From an uncultured Sphingomonadaceae bacterium (GTDB lineage Bacteria > Pseudomonadota > Alphaproteobacteria > Sphingomonadales > Sphingomonadaceae), in assembly GCA_947497455.1 (NCBI GenBank), contig CANMGU010000002.1:652506-716505 (forward strand): a stretch of 64,000 bases of DNA. The letters are read 5' to 3'. Under the pieces are notes generated by a model. It had not been told where the DNA came from and ran no database searches. It worked only from the letters and a program-made list of their open reading frames with translations. Positions 54,783-63,576 of the stretch are shown here, in pieces. How positions within the stretch are numbered: the stretch's first letter is position 1; each line of letters opens with the position of its first letter. A program made the translations under genes and the position numbers.

Positions 54783-56366
54783 GTGACCGATTATCGTGAA
54801 GCAGCACAGCAATCCAAAGCATGGCCTTTTGAAGAAGCCCGCAAATTGCTCAAACGCTATCGCGGCGAGCGCGGTGCACCTGCGCCCAAACCAGGCGGAG
54901 AACCGATGTTGTTCGAAACCGGTTATGGTCCTTCAGGCCTCCCGCATATTGGTACGTTCAACGAAGTGCTGCGGACCACCATGGTCCGTCGAGCCTATGA
55001 GGTGCTGACCGGCAACGCGACGCGGTTGATTGCCTTTTCCGATGATATGGACGGCTTTCGCAAAGTGCCGACCAATGTTCCCAATCAGGATATGCTAGCC
55101 GAGCATCTGCATAAGCCGCTGACACAGGTGCCGAACCCGTTTGACACCGAATATGAAAGTTTTGCGGCGCATAATAACGCGATGCTGCGCGCATTTCTTG
55201 ATCGCTTTGGCTTCGACTATGAGTTTATGTCTTCAACCGAGCAATATACATCCGGTGCTTTTGACGAGACGCTGAAACTGGTGCTCGCGCGCAACCAGCA
55301 AATTCTCGATATCATGCTACCCACGCTCGGTAAGGAACGGCAGGCAACCTATTCCCCCATTTTGCCGATCAGTCCGAAAACCGGTCATGTCCTGCAGGTT
55401 CCAGTCGAGATTGTCGATGCGGAAGCGGGCATTGTCCGGTTTGAAGATGACGGTGAGATGATCGAGCATAACGCTCTTACCGGCGGCGCTAAACTGCAAT
55501 GGAAAGTCGATTGGGCGATGCGCTGGGTCGCTCTGGGCGTCGACTATGAAATGTATGGCAAGGATTTGACAGACAGTGGCGTGCAGTCCGGTAAGATTGC
55601 CAAGGTGCTTGGCGCACGCAAGCCTGACGGCCTGATCTATGAAATGTTTCTCGATGAAAAAGGCGAGAAGATTTCCAAATCGAAAGGCAATGGCCTGAGC
55701 CTGGAGGAATGGCTGCGCTATGGCTCCGAAAACAGCCTTGCTTTCTATATCTTCCGTGAACCCAAATCAGCCAAGCAGCTGCATATGGGCGTGATTCCAA
55801 AAGCTGTGGATGAGTATTTTCAGTTTCGCGCGAACTGGCATGATCAGGCCCCTGACAAGCAATTGGGCAACGCCGTGCACCATGTCCATGGCGGTGATGT
55901 GCCGTCCGACACGATTCCGGTGACATTCGGTTTGTTGCTCAATCTTGTTGGCGTAATGGGCGACGCGGACCGCGAACAGATTTGGGGCTATCTGCGCCAA
56001 TATGCGCCGGATGCGACGCCAGAGGAATATCCTGATCTGGATGAACTAATCGGCAATGCGATGGCTTATCACAAGGATTTCATCGCGCCGACACTGCACC
56101 GGCGCAAACCGGCAGGCGTGGAAGTGGCCGCGCTGGAACGACTGGACAGCGAGCTGAGTGCGTTGCCCCATGATGCAGTTGCCGAGGACATTCAGACGAT
56201 TATTTATACAATCGGCAAAGAGGGTGGTTTCGACAATCTGCGGGACTGGTTCAAAGCGCTTTACGAGACTTTGCTGGGCAGCTCGCAAGGGCCGCGCATG
56301 GGTAGTTTTATCGCGCTCTATGGGGTGGACAATACACGCAAGCTGATCGCGGAGGCCCTGTCATGA
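54783..56366 (+). CDS. lysS: Lysine--tRNA ligase, class I
   Basis: A 527-residue class I lysyl-tRNA synthetase, the archaeal-type enzyme found in many alphaproteobacteria in place of the class II form. The HIGH-type motif is GPSGLPHIGTFNEV and the KMSKS-type motif is GEKISKSKGNGLS. SKAWPFEEARKLLKR at the N-terminus is typical. Start GTG 54783 gives the usual M-T-D opening and has AGGA ten bases upstream; a TTG 24 bases earlier lacks a good site. Its stop overlaps the DUF3291 start (ATGA). Confidence 0.96.
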   Translation: MTDYREAAQQSKAWPFEEARKLLKRYRGERGAPAPKPGGEPMLFETGYGPSGLPHIGTFNEVLRTTMVRRAYEVLTGNATRLIAFSDDMDGFRKVPTNVPNQDMLAEHLHKPLTQVPNPFDTEYESFAAHNNAMLRAFLDRFGFDYEFMSSTEQYTSGAFDETLKLVLARNQQILDIMLPTLGKERQATYSPILPISPKTGHVLQVPVEIVDAEAGIVRFEDDGEMIEHNALTGGAKLQWKVDWAMRWVALGVDYEMYGKDLTDSGVQSGKIAKVLGARKPDGLIYEMFLDEKGEKISKSKGNGLSLEEWLRYGSENSLAFYIFREPKSAKQLHMGVIPKAVDEYFQFRANWHDQAPDKQLGNAVHHVHGGDVPSDTIPVTFGLLLNLVGVMGDADREQIWGYLRQYAPDATPEEYPDLDELIGNAMAYHKDFIAPTLHRRKPAGVEVAALERLDSELSALPHDAVAEDIQTIIYTIGKEGGFDNLRDWFKALYETLLGSSQGPRMGSFIALYGVDNTRKLIAEALS

Positions 56367-56875
56367 GTAAGGTCATGAGTGGGGTCATGAGCGGTTATCA
56401 CCTCGTGCAGATCAATATCCTGCGCTTTAAACGGCAAAAGGACGATCCAGCCAACGCCGATTTCATGGACGCCCTGGACCCGGTAAATGCGCTGGCGGAT
56501 GAGTCACCAGGCTTCGTCTGGCGGTTGGTGGGCGAGGGCAATGATGCCGTTGATATTGATCCTGTTCCAGACGACCCGCGTTTGGCTGTGAATATGTCGG
56601 TTTGGGAAGATGTCCAATCCCTGGGAGATTTCGTTTACAAAAACCCGGAGCATCTCGCGATCATGCGTCGCCGCAAAGAATGGGCCGAGCATATGGAGGT
56701 CTATCAAGCTTTATGGTGGATTCCGGTTGGCCATATCCCTTCGGTGGAAGAAGGTTTGGCGAAAATCGATATGCTGGAACAAAATGGCGCATCGGCTGAC
56801 GCTTTTACCTTCCGGGAACCCTTTGATGCTCCGGACGGGACGCCTGCCATTCCTGTACTGGATGAATGCGCCTGA
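56363..56875 (+). CDS. DUF3291-family protein
   Basis: A 170-residue protein. YHLVQINILRFK, SPGFVWRLVGEG, SVWEDVQSLGDFVY and ALWWIPVGHIPSVEEGLAK give the alpha-beta barrel pattern of DUF3291, a dimeric monooxygenase-like fold with unknown chemistry. The first twelve codons are three near-identical units (ATGAGT-x-x-x-GTC), offering in-frame starts at 56363, 56375 and 56387. It overlaps LysRS by four bases and the next gene by one, so all three are coupled. Confidence 0.85.
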   Translation: MSKVMSGVMSGYHLVQINILRFKRQKDDPANADFMDALDPVNALADESPGFVWRLVGEGNDAVDIDPVPDDPRLAVNMSVWEDVQSLGDFVYKNPEHLAIMRRRKEWAEHMEVYQALWWIPVGHIPSVEEGLAKIDMLEQNGASADAFTFREPFDAPDGTPAIPVLDECA

Positions 56876-57354
56876 TGATCGACATTTTCACCACTGGCGG
56901 GACGATTGATAAGATCTATTTCGATGCACTATCGGAATATCATATCGGGCCGACTCCTTTGCCGGATATATTGGCGGAGAATAATGTCTACGTTCCGCAC
57001 CGCGTGACGCAGCTCATGCGTAAGGACAGTCTGGAGCTTACCGATGACGACCGTCAGGCTATCCACGATGCCGTAGCAGCCAGCGACGCCGACAAGATCC
57101 TGGTGACGCATGGCACTGATACCATGGTGCAGACCGGAATGGTGCTGGCAGATATAAAAAATAAAACCATCGTACTGACGGGTGCCATGCAACCGGCAAC
57201 CTTACGCAATAGCGACGCTGAATTTAATGTCGGCTTTGCACTGGCCGCAACCCAGACATTGCCGCATGGCGTCTATATCGCAATGAACGGCGAAGTATTC
57301 GATCCCGCAATTACCAAGAAAGATCGCGACGCGCACCGTTTCATTCGTGCATAG
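56875..57354 (+). CDS. Short asparaginase-domain protein
   Basis: A 159-residue protein that matches only the N-terminal domain of type I/II L-asparaginases: IFTTGGTIDKIYF has the first catalytic Thr and VTHGTDTMVQTG the second Thr-Asp pair, followed by VLTGAMQP. Full asparaginases are about 330 residues and need a C-terminal domain to complete the active site, so activity would require another subunit arrangement or a different substrate. Start 56875 forms TGATG with the DUF3291 stop. It overlaps the convergent YeeE/YedE gene by 14 bases. Confidence 0.82.
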   Translation: MIDIFTTGGTIDKIYFDALSEYHIGPTPLPDILAENNVYVPHRVTQLMRKDSLELTDDDRQAIHDAVAASDADKILVTHGTDTMVQTGMVLADIKNKTIVLTGAMQPATLRNSDAEFNVGFALAATQTLPHGVYIAMNGEVFDPAITKKDRDAHRFIRA

Positions 57355-58297
57355 GTTTCTGCAACCACGGGCTCCGGGCAATGGCTTTTGTCGCATAGGG
57401 CATGGCGAACAGCATGACCGCAATGGTTGCAATCATCACCAAATAAGCGACTGCGCCATAAAGAGTGAGACCGGGCGCGGTCCACATCAGTAGCACGTCA
57501 TTGCCACCCGGCACGGTTGCAGCACCAATACCCATCAGGAACCCGCCAGCCAGATTGGCCACGGCTTGCTTCCATGTACCGAATTGCGGCTGAAATCTAT
57601 TTTTCAACCAGCTGCTGAAAACCGCTCCGGCGAAGAGGGCAATGACAGCAAGCTCGACCGTCATGCCGACGGACAGACCCTGGCCAGCGAGCAGACTATT
57701 GAGCACCGCTGCATAGGACCATTCAGGGCGCGTACCGTAGATCAGCGCGGCCGTGATCCCGATGGTGAGCAAGGCGAGCATCGCCATGTTGCGCTTGACG
57801 ATGATCAGCCAGAGACTCAGCAGAGAAAGGGAAGCAAAACCGAGTAGCACCGCTTGCTTCACGACACTGTCTTCGATTGCGGTTCGTCCGATCACCACCA
57901 CCGGGTCAAAGGGGTTAAGCGGATCGACGCGCAGCAATAACATAGCAAGCGCCAGGCCGACAAAGGTCAAGATATAGCTGAACTTGCCCGCCCCGATATA
58001 ACCAACCGTGCCCACAAAACAGCCGCGATTGATAAGTGCACCTACCCCCATGATCGCGGCCCCGAAAAACAGCTGCCAGCCGATTTCAATGTCGACAGGA
58101 ATATGCGCTCGTCCCGAATATTGCAGAAGCAGAAACAGCACCAGCCCTGCCCAGGAGGCAACAATAAGCAGGCCGAACAACCAGTCCACCTTACCATCAT
58201 CTATCCAGCGCATCGTTGCTGCAACTGTACAAGTCGCCGCCCGAACCAGCGCGAAGCCAAGCAGAAAAGCCAAGGGAATGATAAGGAAGGCGGTCAT
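57341..58297 (-). CDS. YeeE/YedE-family (DUF395) transporter
   Basis: A 318-residue membrane protein with about nine or ten helices. INRGCFVGTVGYIGAGKFSY has the conserved Cys-Gly of YeeE/YedE thiosulfate-type channels, and ALVRAATCTVAA gives a second Cys near the N-terminus. GGFLMGIGAATVPGGND in the C-terminal half is the matching repeat where most members have Gly-Cys; here it is V-P-G-G. The family takes up sulfur compounds such as thiosulfate. ATG 58297 is preferred over an upstream TTG at 58333. Confidence 0.83.
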   Translation of the reverse strand: MTAFLIIPLAFLLGFALVRAATCTVAATMRWIDDGKVDWLFGLLIVASWAGLVLFLLLQYSGRAHIPVDIEIGWQLFFGAAIMGVGALINRGCFVGTVGYIGAGKFSYILTFVGLALAMLLLRVDPLNPFDPVVVIGRTAIEDSVVKQAVLLGFASLSLLSLWLIIVKRNMAMLALLTIGITAALIYGTRPEWSYAAVLNSLLAGQGLSVGMTVELAVIALFAGAVFSSWLKNRFQPQFGTWKQAVANLAGGFLMGIGAATVPGGNDVLLMWTAPGLTLYGAVAYLVMIATIAVMLFAMPYATKAIARSPWLQKPMHE

Positions 58298-58376
58298 TAT
58301 TACTCTGCTTAGCCGATTATTCCACTTTCTCAATCAAGTGAATTGAATTAGCCGTGTCTTCGCTTAGATATAAGGC

Positions 58377-59057
58377 ATGCGCATCAACGCCGATTTTAAC
58401 AAACCTGTGGTGCTTCGGCCCGAGGATATGAACTGGGTTCCTTCCCCGTTGCCCGGTGTCGAGCGCAAGATGCTGGACCGGGTAGGCGGCGAAGTTGCGC
58501 GTGCGACTTCACTGGTGCGCTATGCCCCTGGCAGCTATTTTGATCCGCATGTCCATAGTGGCGGCGAGGAGTTTCTTGTTGTCGAGGGCGTGTTTTCTGA
58601 TGAGCATGGCGACTTCCCCACTGGCACCTATGTACGCAATCCTATCGGCACCAGCCATAAGCCGCACAGCAAGGATGGCTGTATCATCTTGGTGAAACTC
58701 CATCAATTTAACCTGACAGACACCGCGCATTTTTCGCTCGATATCAATGCGCTGGAATTTGAAGACGGTGGTGCGCCCGGTGTGGAATTTGCCTGGCTGC
58801 ATCATTTTGAAGGTGAGGATGTCAAGATCGTTAGATGGGCGCCGGGTAGCAGCTATCCCGAGCATGTTCATGAAGGTGGTAGTGAAACCTATATACTCGA
58901 AGGCAGTCTGTCAGACGAGCATGGTGATTATCCCACTGGCACATGGGATCGCACACCGCCGGGATGGATGCACACACCCTATAGTGAAGAGGGATGTCTG
59001 GCCTGGACAAAAACCGGCCATCTGACACCTGAAAAGCTTGGGAAATTTGCTGCCTAG
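58377..59057 (+). CDS. Double cupin, ChrR-like
   Basis: A 226-residue protein with two similar cupin domains: PGSYFDPHVHSGGEEFLVVE (first) and PGSSYPEHVHEGGSETYILE (second), each with H-x-H and Glu ligands and a later H. The two halves resemble the cupin of the zinc-bound anti-sigma factor ChrR without its N-terminal part. No sigma factor lies beside it. Metal binding is likely, function unknown. Its stop overlaps the desaturase stop on the opposite strand by four bases. Confidence 0.85.
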   Translation: MRINADFNKPVVLRPEDMNWVPSPLPGVERKMLDRVGGEVARATSLVRYAPGSYFDPHVHSGGEEFLVVEGVFSDEHGDFPTGTYVRNPIGTSHKPHSKDGCIILVKLHQFNLTDTAHFSLDINALEFEDGGAPGVEFAWLHHFEGEDVKIVRWAPGSSYPEHVHEGGSETYILEGSLSDEHGDYPTGTWDRTPPGWMHTPYSEEGCLAWTKTGHLTPEKLGKFAA

Positions 59058-60124
59058 GCTGCGACGGGGCGCGTCACCTGTTTCAAAACATCCCTATATC
59101 CGCTCGCGATCGTCATCCGCTTGTCCATGCCTTCCGCCAATAACAACGCATGCGCTTTAGGCAGGTTATAGCACGGCACGCCCATGAACAGGTGATGCTC
59201 GCTATGATAGTTCACCCAATAGGGAGCGACTGTCGTGCGCTCAATCAGGTTCGCATAAGTGGTCCGGGCGTGGGTGAACGGATCCCCACTTCCTGTGGCG
59301 GTGCAGGCATGTTCGGCAATATTGCGAATACGCAAGACCAGCTGAAAGGTTGTGGCGAGTGCGATAATCCAGATAAGAAACGGAATGATCCCCAGTGTGA
59401 GGAGGCTGGCCACTAGAACAACCGACTGGATCAGAAGAAAGCGTCCGACCGTCTTTGTGGTGCGCATTGCTCCGTCCAAATCCGTTACCGGAGCAGAAAC
59501 GCCCGCAGCACCACCGCGATTAAGCGCGGTGCCGGCAGATGTGTCCCGCTTGCCATTACCCTTGGTTGCAGGCGATCCCCGTAGCATGGCCTTTAGACCA
59601 AGCCATGCCGCGACCATCTGGCCGCTGCGTTGCTTCAAGAAGGTCTGCCCGGTCAAATCGCGAATAATTTTGCGCTTCATACTGGCTGGTGTCGTGGGAA
59701 ACGGTTTTGACAACCCAAGATCAGGATCTTCTGGCTGTTGCGTATATTTGTGATGGGTCAGGTGATAGGCTCTGTAGCTGTGGAGGTCGCTTCCAGTCGC
59801 CGCGCCAGTCAGCCATTGTCCGACAAAATTGTTAATCTTGCGATTGGGATGAAGCAGACCATGCGCGCCTTCGTGCATCAAGATGGAGAGACCCAATTGA
59901 CGTCCGCCGACAATTGCGATGGCAAATGGGAAAGCAACGAGACCCGCTAGCCAGTGCCAATCCCATAAAAATGCCGTACCCGCCAATATAGCCGCAATCG
60001 TTAACCAGCCATGCAGGGTCAGCCAAAGCCCTCGCAAGGGTGATACACGCGTCAAGCGGGCCCAATCTTCGCGGGAAAAAACATCTGTAGGTCGGGCGGC
60101 TTTAACGGCTGGCATAATGCTCAT
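59054..60124 (-). CDS. Fatty acid desaturase family protein
   Basis: A 356-residue membrane di-iron enzyme. The three His boxes are HEGAH at 84-88, HLTHH at 121-125 and HSEHH near 310, with the needed spacing, and hydrophobic segments near 35-55, 60-80 and 235-270. It could desaturate or hydroxylate acyl chains, sphingolipids or carotenoids; the family cannot be narrowed by eye. Two ATGs (60124, 60115) are possible. A charged linker of about 60 residues lies in the cytoplasmic loop. Convergent with the double cupin. Confidence 0.9.
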   Translation of the reverse strand: MSIMPAVKAARPTDVFSREDWARLTRVSPLRGLWLTLHGWLTIAAILAGTAFLWDWHWLAGLVAFPFAIAIVGGRQLGLSILMHEGAHGLLHPNRKINNFVGQWLTGAATGSDLHSYRAYHLTHHKYTQQPEDPDLGLSKPFPTTPASMKRKIIRDLTGQTFLKQRSGQMVAAWLGLKAMLRGSPATKGNGKRDTSAGTALNRGGAAGVSAPVTDLDGAMRTTKTVGRFLLIQSVVLVASLLTLGIIPFLIWIIALATTFQLVLRIRNIAEHACTATGSGDPFTHARTTYANLIERTTVAPYWVNYHSEHHLFMGVPCYNLPKAHALLLAEGMDKRMTIASGYRDVLKQVTRPVAA

Positions 60125-60275
60125 AATAGGCCAATTTCCGCCAAAAAGCCATTATTTTGCATGACCTGCAATAACCTCAGCATTCCGTACCGTAATTCGG
60201 CATTGCTGGTGTTATCTGATGAGCATTGGTGATTGGTCTTAGCGGTTACGATTCAACTTTGTGACTGCTTGAGCG

Positions 60276-61082
60276 CTAAATCTCGACCAGACCTTTTTCG
60301 ATGGCGTCGATCCGCTGACGCATAGCGGCGCCAGTTTCACCATCATCTGTTGCGCAAACCAATGCACCGCCACCTGCCGCCATCACGCGTTCGATATCAG
60401 GCCACATGGCCTCGGGTGTTTTGGCATCCCGCCACATACCGGCAATTTTCGGGTCCATCCGCCGCTCTCCGCCAAAACGCTCGGGCCGGGCCTTCGCGCC
60501 ATCCCAGATTTCAGTATTGAGCAGGCCCGGGCATAATATGGTTGTTTCAATATCTTTGGCAGACAGCTCGCCGCGCAGCGCTTCGGCCACCGCCATGGTG
60601 CCGTGTTTGGTCGCGGCATAGAGTGGAAAGTCGCCCTCGGGCGCGCGCAGTGCTGCGGTCGAGGCGGTAATTCCGACATGGCACGGATCACCTTGCAGCA
60701 GGGGGACAAAGCATTGTGCCGTCCAGATCGCGCCGAGTACATTAACATCATAAGCCCAACGCACTTGATCGGGCTTGCCTTCCAGGATCGATGCTCCCAC
60801 GCCTACGCCTGCGTTGATCCAAAGCATCGCGAGATCGCCATAGTCCTGCGCGAACTGGTCAGCCGCCTCGGCGACAGCGTCACGGTCGCTTATATCGAAA
60901 GCCATTGAAAAGGCCTTGCCGCCTATATTTTTGGCCACCTCTGCTGCGGCGTCTTCACGGATGTCCTGGACACAAACTAGCAAGCCCGCTTCGGCCAGCT
61001 TCATCGCCAGCATCTTGCCGATGCCATCACCCGCGCCCGTCACCAGAGCGGTGCGTCCAGCATAGCGAGATAATTTGGCCAT
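60276..61082 (-). CDS. Short-chain dehydrogenase/reductase
   Basis: A 268-residue NAD(P)-dependent oxidoreductase. The dinucleotide motif TGAGDGIG, the N-A-G motif (LWINAGVGVG), the catalytic Ser-(x)-Tyr-x-x-x-Lys set (ITASTAALRAPEGDFPLYAATK) and the following P-G motif are all present. Fine substrate cannot be inferred. It starts four bases after the argE stop, with its AGGAG inside the argE end, so the two are co-expressed. Confidence 0.92.
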   Translation of the reverse strand: MAKLSRYAGRTALVTGAGDGIGKMLAMKLAEAGLLVCVQDIREDAAAEVAKNIGGKAFSMAFDISDRDAVAEAADQFAQDYGDLAMLWINAGVGVGASILEGKPDQVRWAYDVNVLGAIWTAQCFVPLLQGDPCHVGITASTAALRAPEGDFPLYAATKHGTMAVAEALRGELSAKDIETTILCPGLLNTEIWDGAKARPERFGGERRMDPKIAGMWRDAKTPEAMWPDIERVMAAGGGALVCATDDGETGAAMRQRIDAIEKGLVEI

Positions 61083-61086
61083 GATT

Positions 61087-62250
61087 TTACTCCTGTTGCA
61101 GTTCTTCAGCCAATCTTAACATGAAGTCAGCCCCGCGCGAGAATTGATCTATGCTGATATATTCATTGGGCTGATGCGCTTGTTCGATCGATCCGGGTCC
61201 GCAAACCACGGTTGGAAAGCCGGCCTGCTGAAACTGACCTGCTTCTGCCGCATAGGAAACGACCCCGGCGGGCGTATTGTCACCGGTCAATTTTCGGACA
61301 AAAGCTTCGGCTTCCTCGGAACCGGACTGGCCCAGTGGAGGCGCATTGGATAGTTGCTCCACACGCACACCAGTGCCCGGAAAGGCTTCTTTCAGCTGCG
61401 CGTCGATGGCGGCCGCTTTCGCCTTGAATGGTTTCAAAATCATATCAGGGTCGACATCAGGAGGGCAGCGCAGATCAAAAATAAAATGTGCGCGGCGGGC
61501 TAATATATTGGCTGCAGTGCCGCCTTCCATCTTTCCGATCGTCAGCGTGGCGTGTGGCGGCGTGAATGGAGAGCTGGGGTCGGCTTTCTCCCAAAGCTGC
61601 CGGGCTAGATCGGCAAGGTCATGCATCAATTCAATTGCCACCATGTTCGCGGAAACGCCTAGATGAGTTAGGCTGCTATGCGCTTCATGACCCAGTACTT
61701 CCACTTCATGGACGCAAATGCCCTTGTGACCCGTGACAACCTTCATCATCGTCGGTTCACCAATAATTGCCAGAGCAGGTTGTGGCAGGGTCGCGGCAAT
61801 CTCGTCGATCATCGCCGGTGCACCAAGACAGCCAACTTCCTCGTCATAGCTGATGGCCAGATGCACCGGGCGCTTGCCTTGCTTCAGCATTGGGACGGCG
61901 GCGAGCGCGAGCGCTATGAAGCCTTTCATGTCGCACGTGCCACGCCCGTGTAGCAAGCCCTCCTGCTCGGTCACAACAAATGGGTCGGTTGACCAATCCT
62001 GTCCATCCACCGGCACGACATCACTATGACCGGATAATATAACGCCGCCTTCGACATTGGGACCTACAGTTGCGTAAAGATTGGCTTTGGATCCGTCGGC
62101 ATTGCTGACGCGTGTCGAGCGAATCCCGTGTCCTGACAAATAGGTCTCGACCCAGCTGATCAACTCAAGATTGCTATTTCGGGACGTCGTATCGATGGAA
62201 ATCAGCGAATCGAGGGTCGATAAAGCCGGTTCGAGTAACAGATTTGTCAT
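61087..62250 (-). CDS. argE: Acetylornithine deacetylase (M20 family)
   Basis: A 387-residue M20 metallopeptidase-fold enzyme. Metal motifs are LSGHSDVVPVDGQDWSTDPF, GRGTCDMKGF and the catalytic Glu pair in SYDEEVGCLGA, with the dimerisation domain (about 180-290) containing HEAHSSLTHLGVSA. The proportions and GEPTMMKVVTGHKGI fit ArgE of arginine synthesis, which frees ornithine from N-acetylornithine. A related deacylase is possible. It precedes the SDR gene with a four-base gap. Confidence 0.9.
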   Translation of the reverse strand: MTNLLLEPALSTLDSLISIDTTSRNSNLELISWVETYLSGHGIRSTRVSNADGSKANLYATVGPNVEGGVILSGHSDVVPVDGQDWSTDPFVVTEQEGLLHGRGTCDMKGFIALALAAVPMLKQGKRPVHLAISYDEEVGCLGAPAMIDEIAATLPQPALAIIGEPTMMKVVTGHKGICVHEVEVLGHEAHSSLTHLGVSANMVAIELMHDLADLARQLWEKADPSSPFTPPHATLTIGKMEGGTAANILARRAHFIFDLRCPPDVDPDMILKPFKAKAAAIDAQLKEAFPGTGVRVEQLSNAPPLGQSGSEEAEAFVRKLTGDNTPAGVVSYAAEAGQFQQAGFPTVVCGPGSIEQAHQPNEYISIDQFSRGADFMLRLAEELQQE

Positions 62251-62447
62251 AACAATTACATAAACCTAGCATGAACAGAATGGAATCAGTTTAAAAAAAG
62301 CTTTATCTTTCAGGAGTTTTACAGCAAGTTACACAGACCTGTTTGGAGAGTTGAGGGAATCTGGTTAGGGCGACTTACCGGATGGTTAACCAAATGTTTA
62401 AAAAAAATTTTGTAAACCGGTCTGAGATCAAAGGTTCCAAATCGCTT

Positions 62448-62840
62448 ATGAACAGAGATAATTCCGTAGAACAGGACTTGGACCTGCTGGCTGGACTGGC
62501 TGCGAAATTGCTCGCGACGCCGATAGCAACAATTACTCTGTACGATCACGGCACTGAAAGCGAATGTGCCACTGCACGTAAAGTTTCGCATACCGCCGTG
62601 GCTTGTGATGCCGCATGGGCAGCCAGCAATCCGAATATCGATATTGCGCAATTGGGCAGTCCGCGAAGTGCGATGACTCAGCATCTGGGGCTATATGCTT
62701 CTGTCCCGCTGCGCAATGGTGATGGATCAACTATTGGTATGGTTGCCTGTGCTGATGACGAAGCACGGGATTTAACCGACAACGAACTGGGTGTTTTGAA
62801 GCATATCACGGCGATAGCATCCGCCGTCATTCATGCTTAA
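62448..62840 (+). CDS. GAF-domain protein
   Basis: A 130-residue protein that is one GAF domain: L-A-T-P-I-A-T-I-T-L-Y-D near the start, LGLYASVPLRNGDGSTIGMV in the middle and ELGVLKHITAIASAVI at the end. GAF domains sense small ligands or act in signalling; no output domain is attached. Start 62448 is used because AAAGG lies upstream; an earlier in-frame ATG at 62382 lacks a site. A TTAACC-bearing element with near-CtrA spacing lies just upstream. It is divergent from argE. Confidence 0.8.
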   Translation: MNRDNSVEQDLDLLAGLAAKLLATPIATITLYDHGTESECATARKVSHTAVACDAAWAASNPNIDIAQLGSPRSAMTQHLGLYASVPLRNGDGSTIGMVACADDEARDLTDNELGVLKHITAIASAVIHA

Positions 62841-62900
62841 AAAAATTAACGCTGTCATTTAACAATTGCAGAATGGTGACGAAGTGGCGTTGACCTGTTT

Positions 62901-63194
62901 TCAGGCGTCAATTTCCGATGACTGCAAGGCCGCCTTGCCGCGTGCGGTGATCATGGAATCGAGAAACCGAGGCCCGGAGCCCGATCCGGTCAAAAATGCC
63001 TCATAAAGGATCATGCCATTGTCGCTAAGTGTTTGGACAGTGTCGACAAACAGCGCGGGATTGCTGCCTTTATCCTCTGACTCGATCACGTCGGGAGTCA
63101 TCGTAGCCGAGGATGGCCAGGCTTGGTTGAGCGATCCGAGAACATAAAGTTCTGTGTCGGACAAGGTCGCTTCGGGGGAGTAAGCAGGTGTCAT
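62901..63194 (-). CDS. Small winged-helix-like protein
   Basis: A 97-residue acidic protein. LSDTELYVLGSLNQAWPSS, FVDTVQTLSDNGMILYEAF, and FLDSMITARGKAALQ have the spacing of a three-helix bundle plus a wing, as in MarR-like or DUF winged-helix proteins, but I do not recognise the family and the DNA-contacting helix is not basic. It is preceded, 76 bases upstream, by an exact CtrA consensus site. It converges on the GAF-domain gene with a 60-base gap. Confidence 0.6.
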   Translation of the reverse strand: MTPAYSPEATLSDTELYVLGSLNQAWPSSATMTPDVIESEDKGSNPALFVDTVQTLSDNGMILYEAFLTGSGSGPRFLDSMITARGKAALQSSEIDA

Positions 63195-63269
63195 TTTCTT
63201 TCGCAGACCAGATCAAATTAAGTATGCCCCACTCGCTTTGATTGCGTTAACCTTTATTAAACTAAAAAG

Positions 63270-63285
63270 TTAAAAAAGTGTTAAC
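63270..63285 (-). promoter_or_regulatory. CtrA-type site TTAA-N7-TTAAC
   Basis: TTAA (63270-63273), seven bases, TTAA (63281-63284) and C match the full CtrA consensus of alphaproteobacteria exactly. TTAACC (63247) and another TTAA (63257) lie just beside it. It sits 76 bases upstream of the small winged-helix gene, a sensible promoter position. CtrA binding is inferred from the motif only. Confidence 0.55.
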
Positions 63286-63537
63286 AGCCGGTTTTCAACC
63301 GTTTGACTTTTTAGTCCAATTCAAGCGACTTCAGCATGCCGCAAAGCCAGGTGTAAGCTAGCTTTAAAGCCTATCGGCGCCTTATAAATTTTTGCTGCTG
63401 TTTGGATAGTCAAGACGGTTGTTCTGCCCTTAACGCCAGACGAGTTGAATCAACAAATCGAATGTCTGAGTGATCTCTCCACGGGAAATTACCCACTTTT
63501 GTGCAGCAAAACATATTTGACATTTTTCGATATTAAC

Positions 63538-63549
63538 ATAGATATCTAT
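63538..63549. promoter_or_regulatory. Perfect palindrome at the nitroreductase promoter
   Basis: ATAGATATCTAT is a perfect 12-bp palindrome placed 17 bases downstream of a TTGACA -35 box (63517-63522), overlapping the expected -10. A repressor bound here would block transcription of the gene at 63577. Confidence 0.45.
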
Positions 63550-63576
63550 ATATTATACAGCTATGGAGATTCGAAT

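Larger units (their letters stand above)
63195..63576. other. 382-bp AT-rich regulatory gap
   Basis: No gene found. The left part (63247-63285) is very AT-rich with four TTAA blocks including a CtrA consensus. The right part has a TTGACA at 63517-63522 and a TAGATA-like -10 near 63539, plus a palindrome at 63538-63549, and leads to the Tat-exported nitroreductase start. The middle (63300-63510) holds no feature I could support. Confidence 0.6.

Noticed and set aside
62386..62401. A second full CtrA site before the GAF gene
   Set aside because: TTAA to TTAA spacing is eight rather than seven bases, so it is only a partial match.
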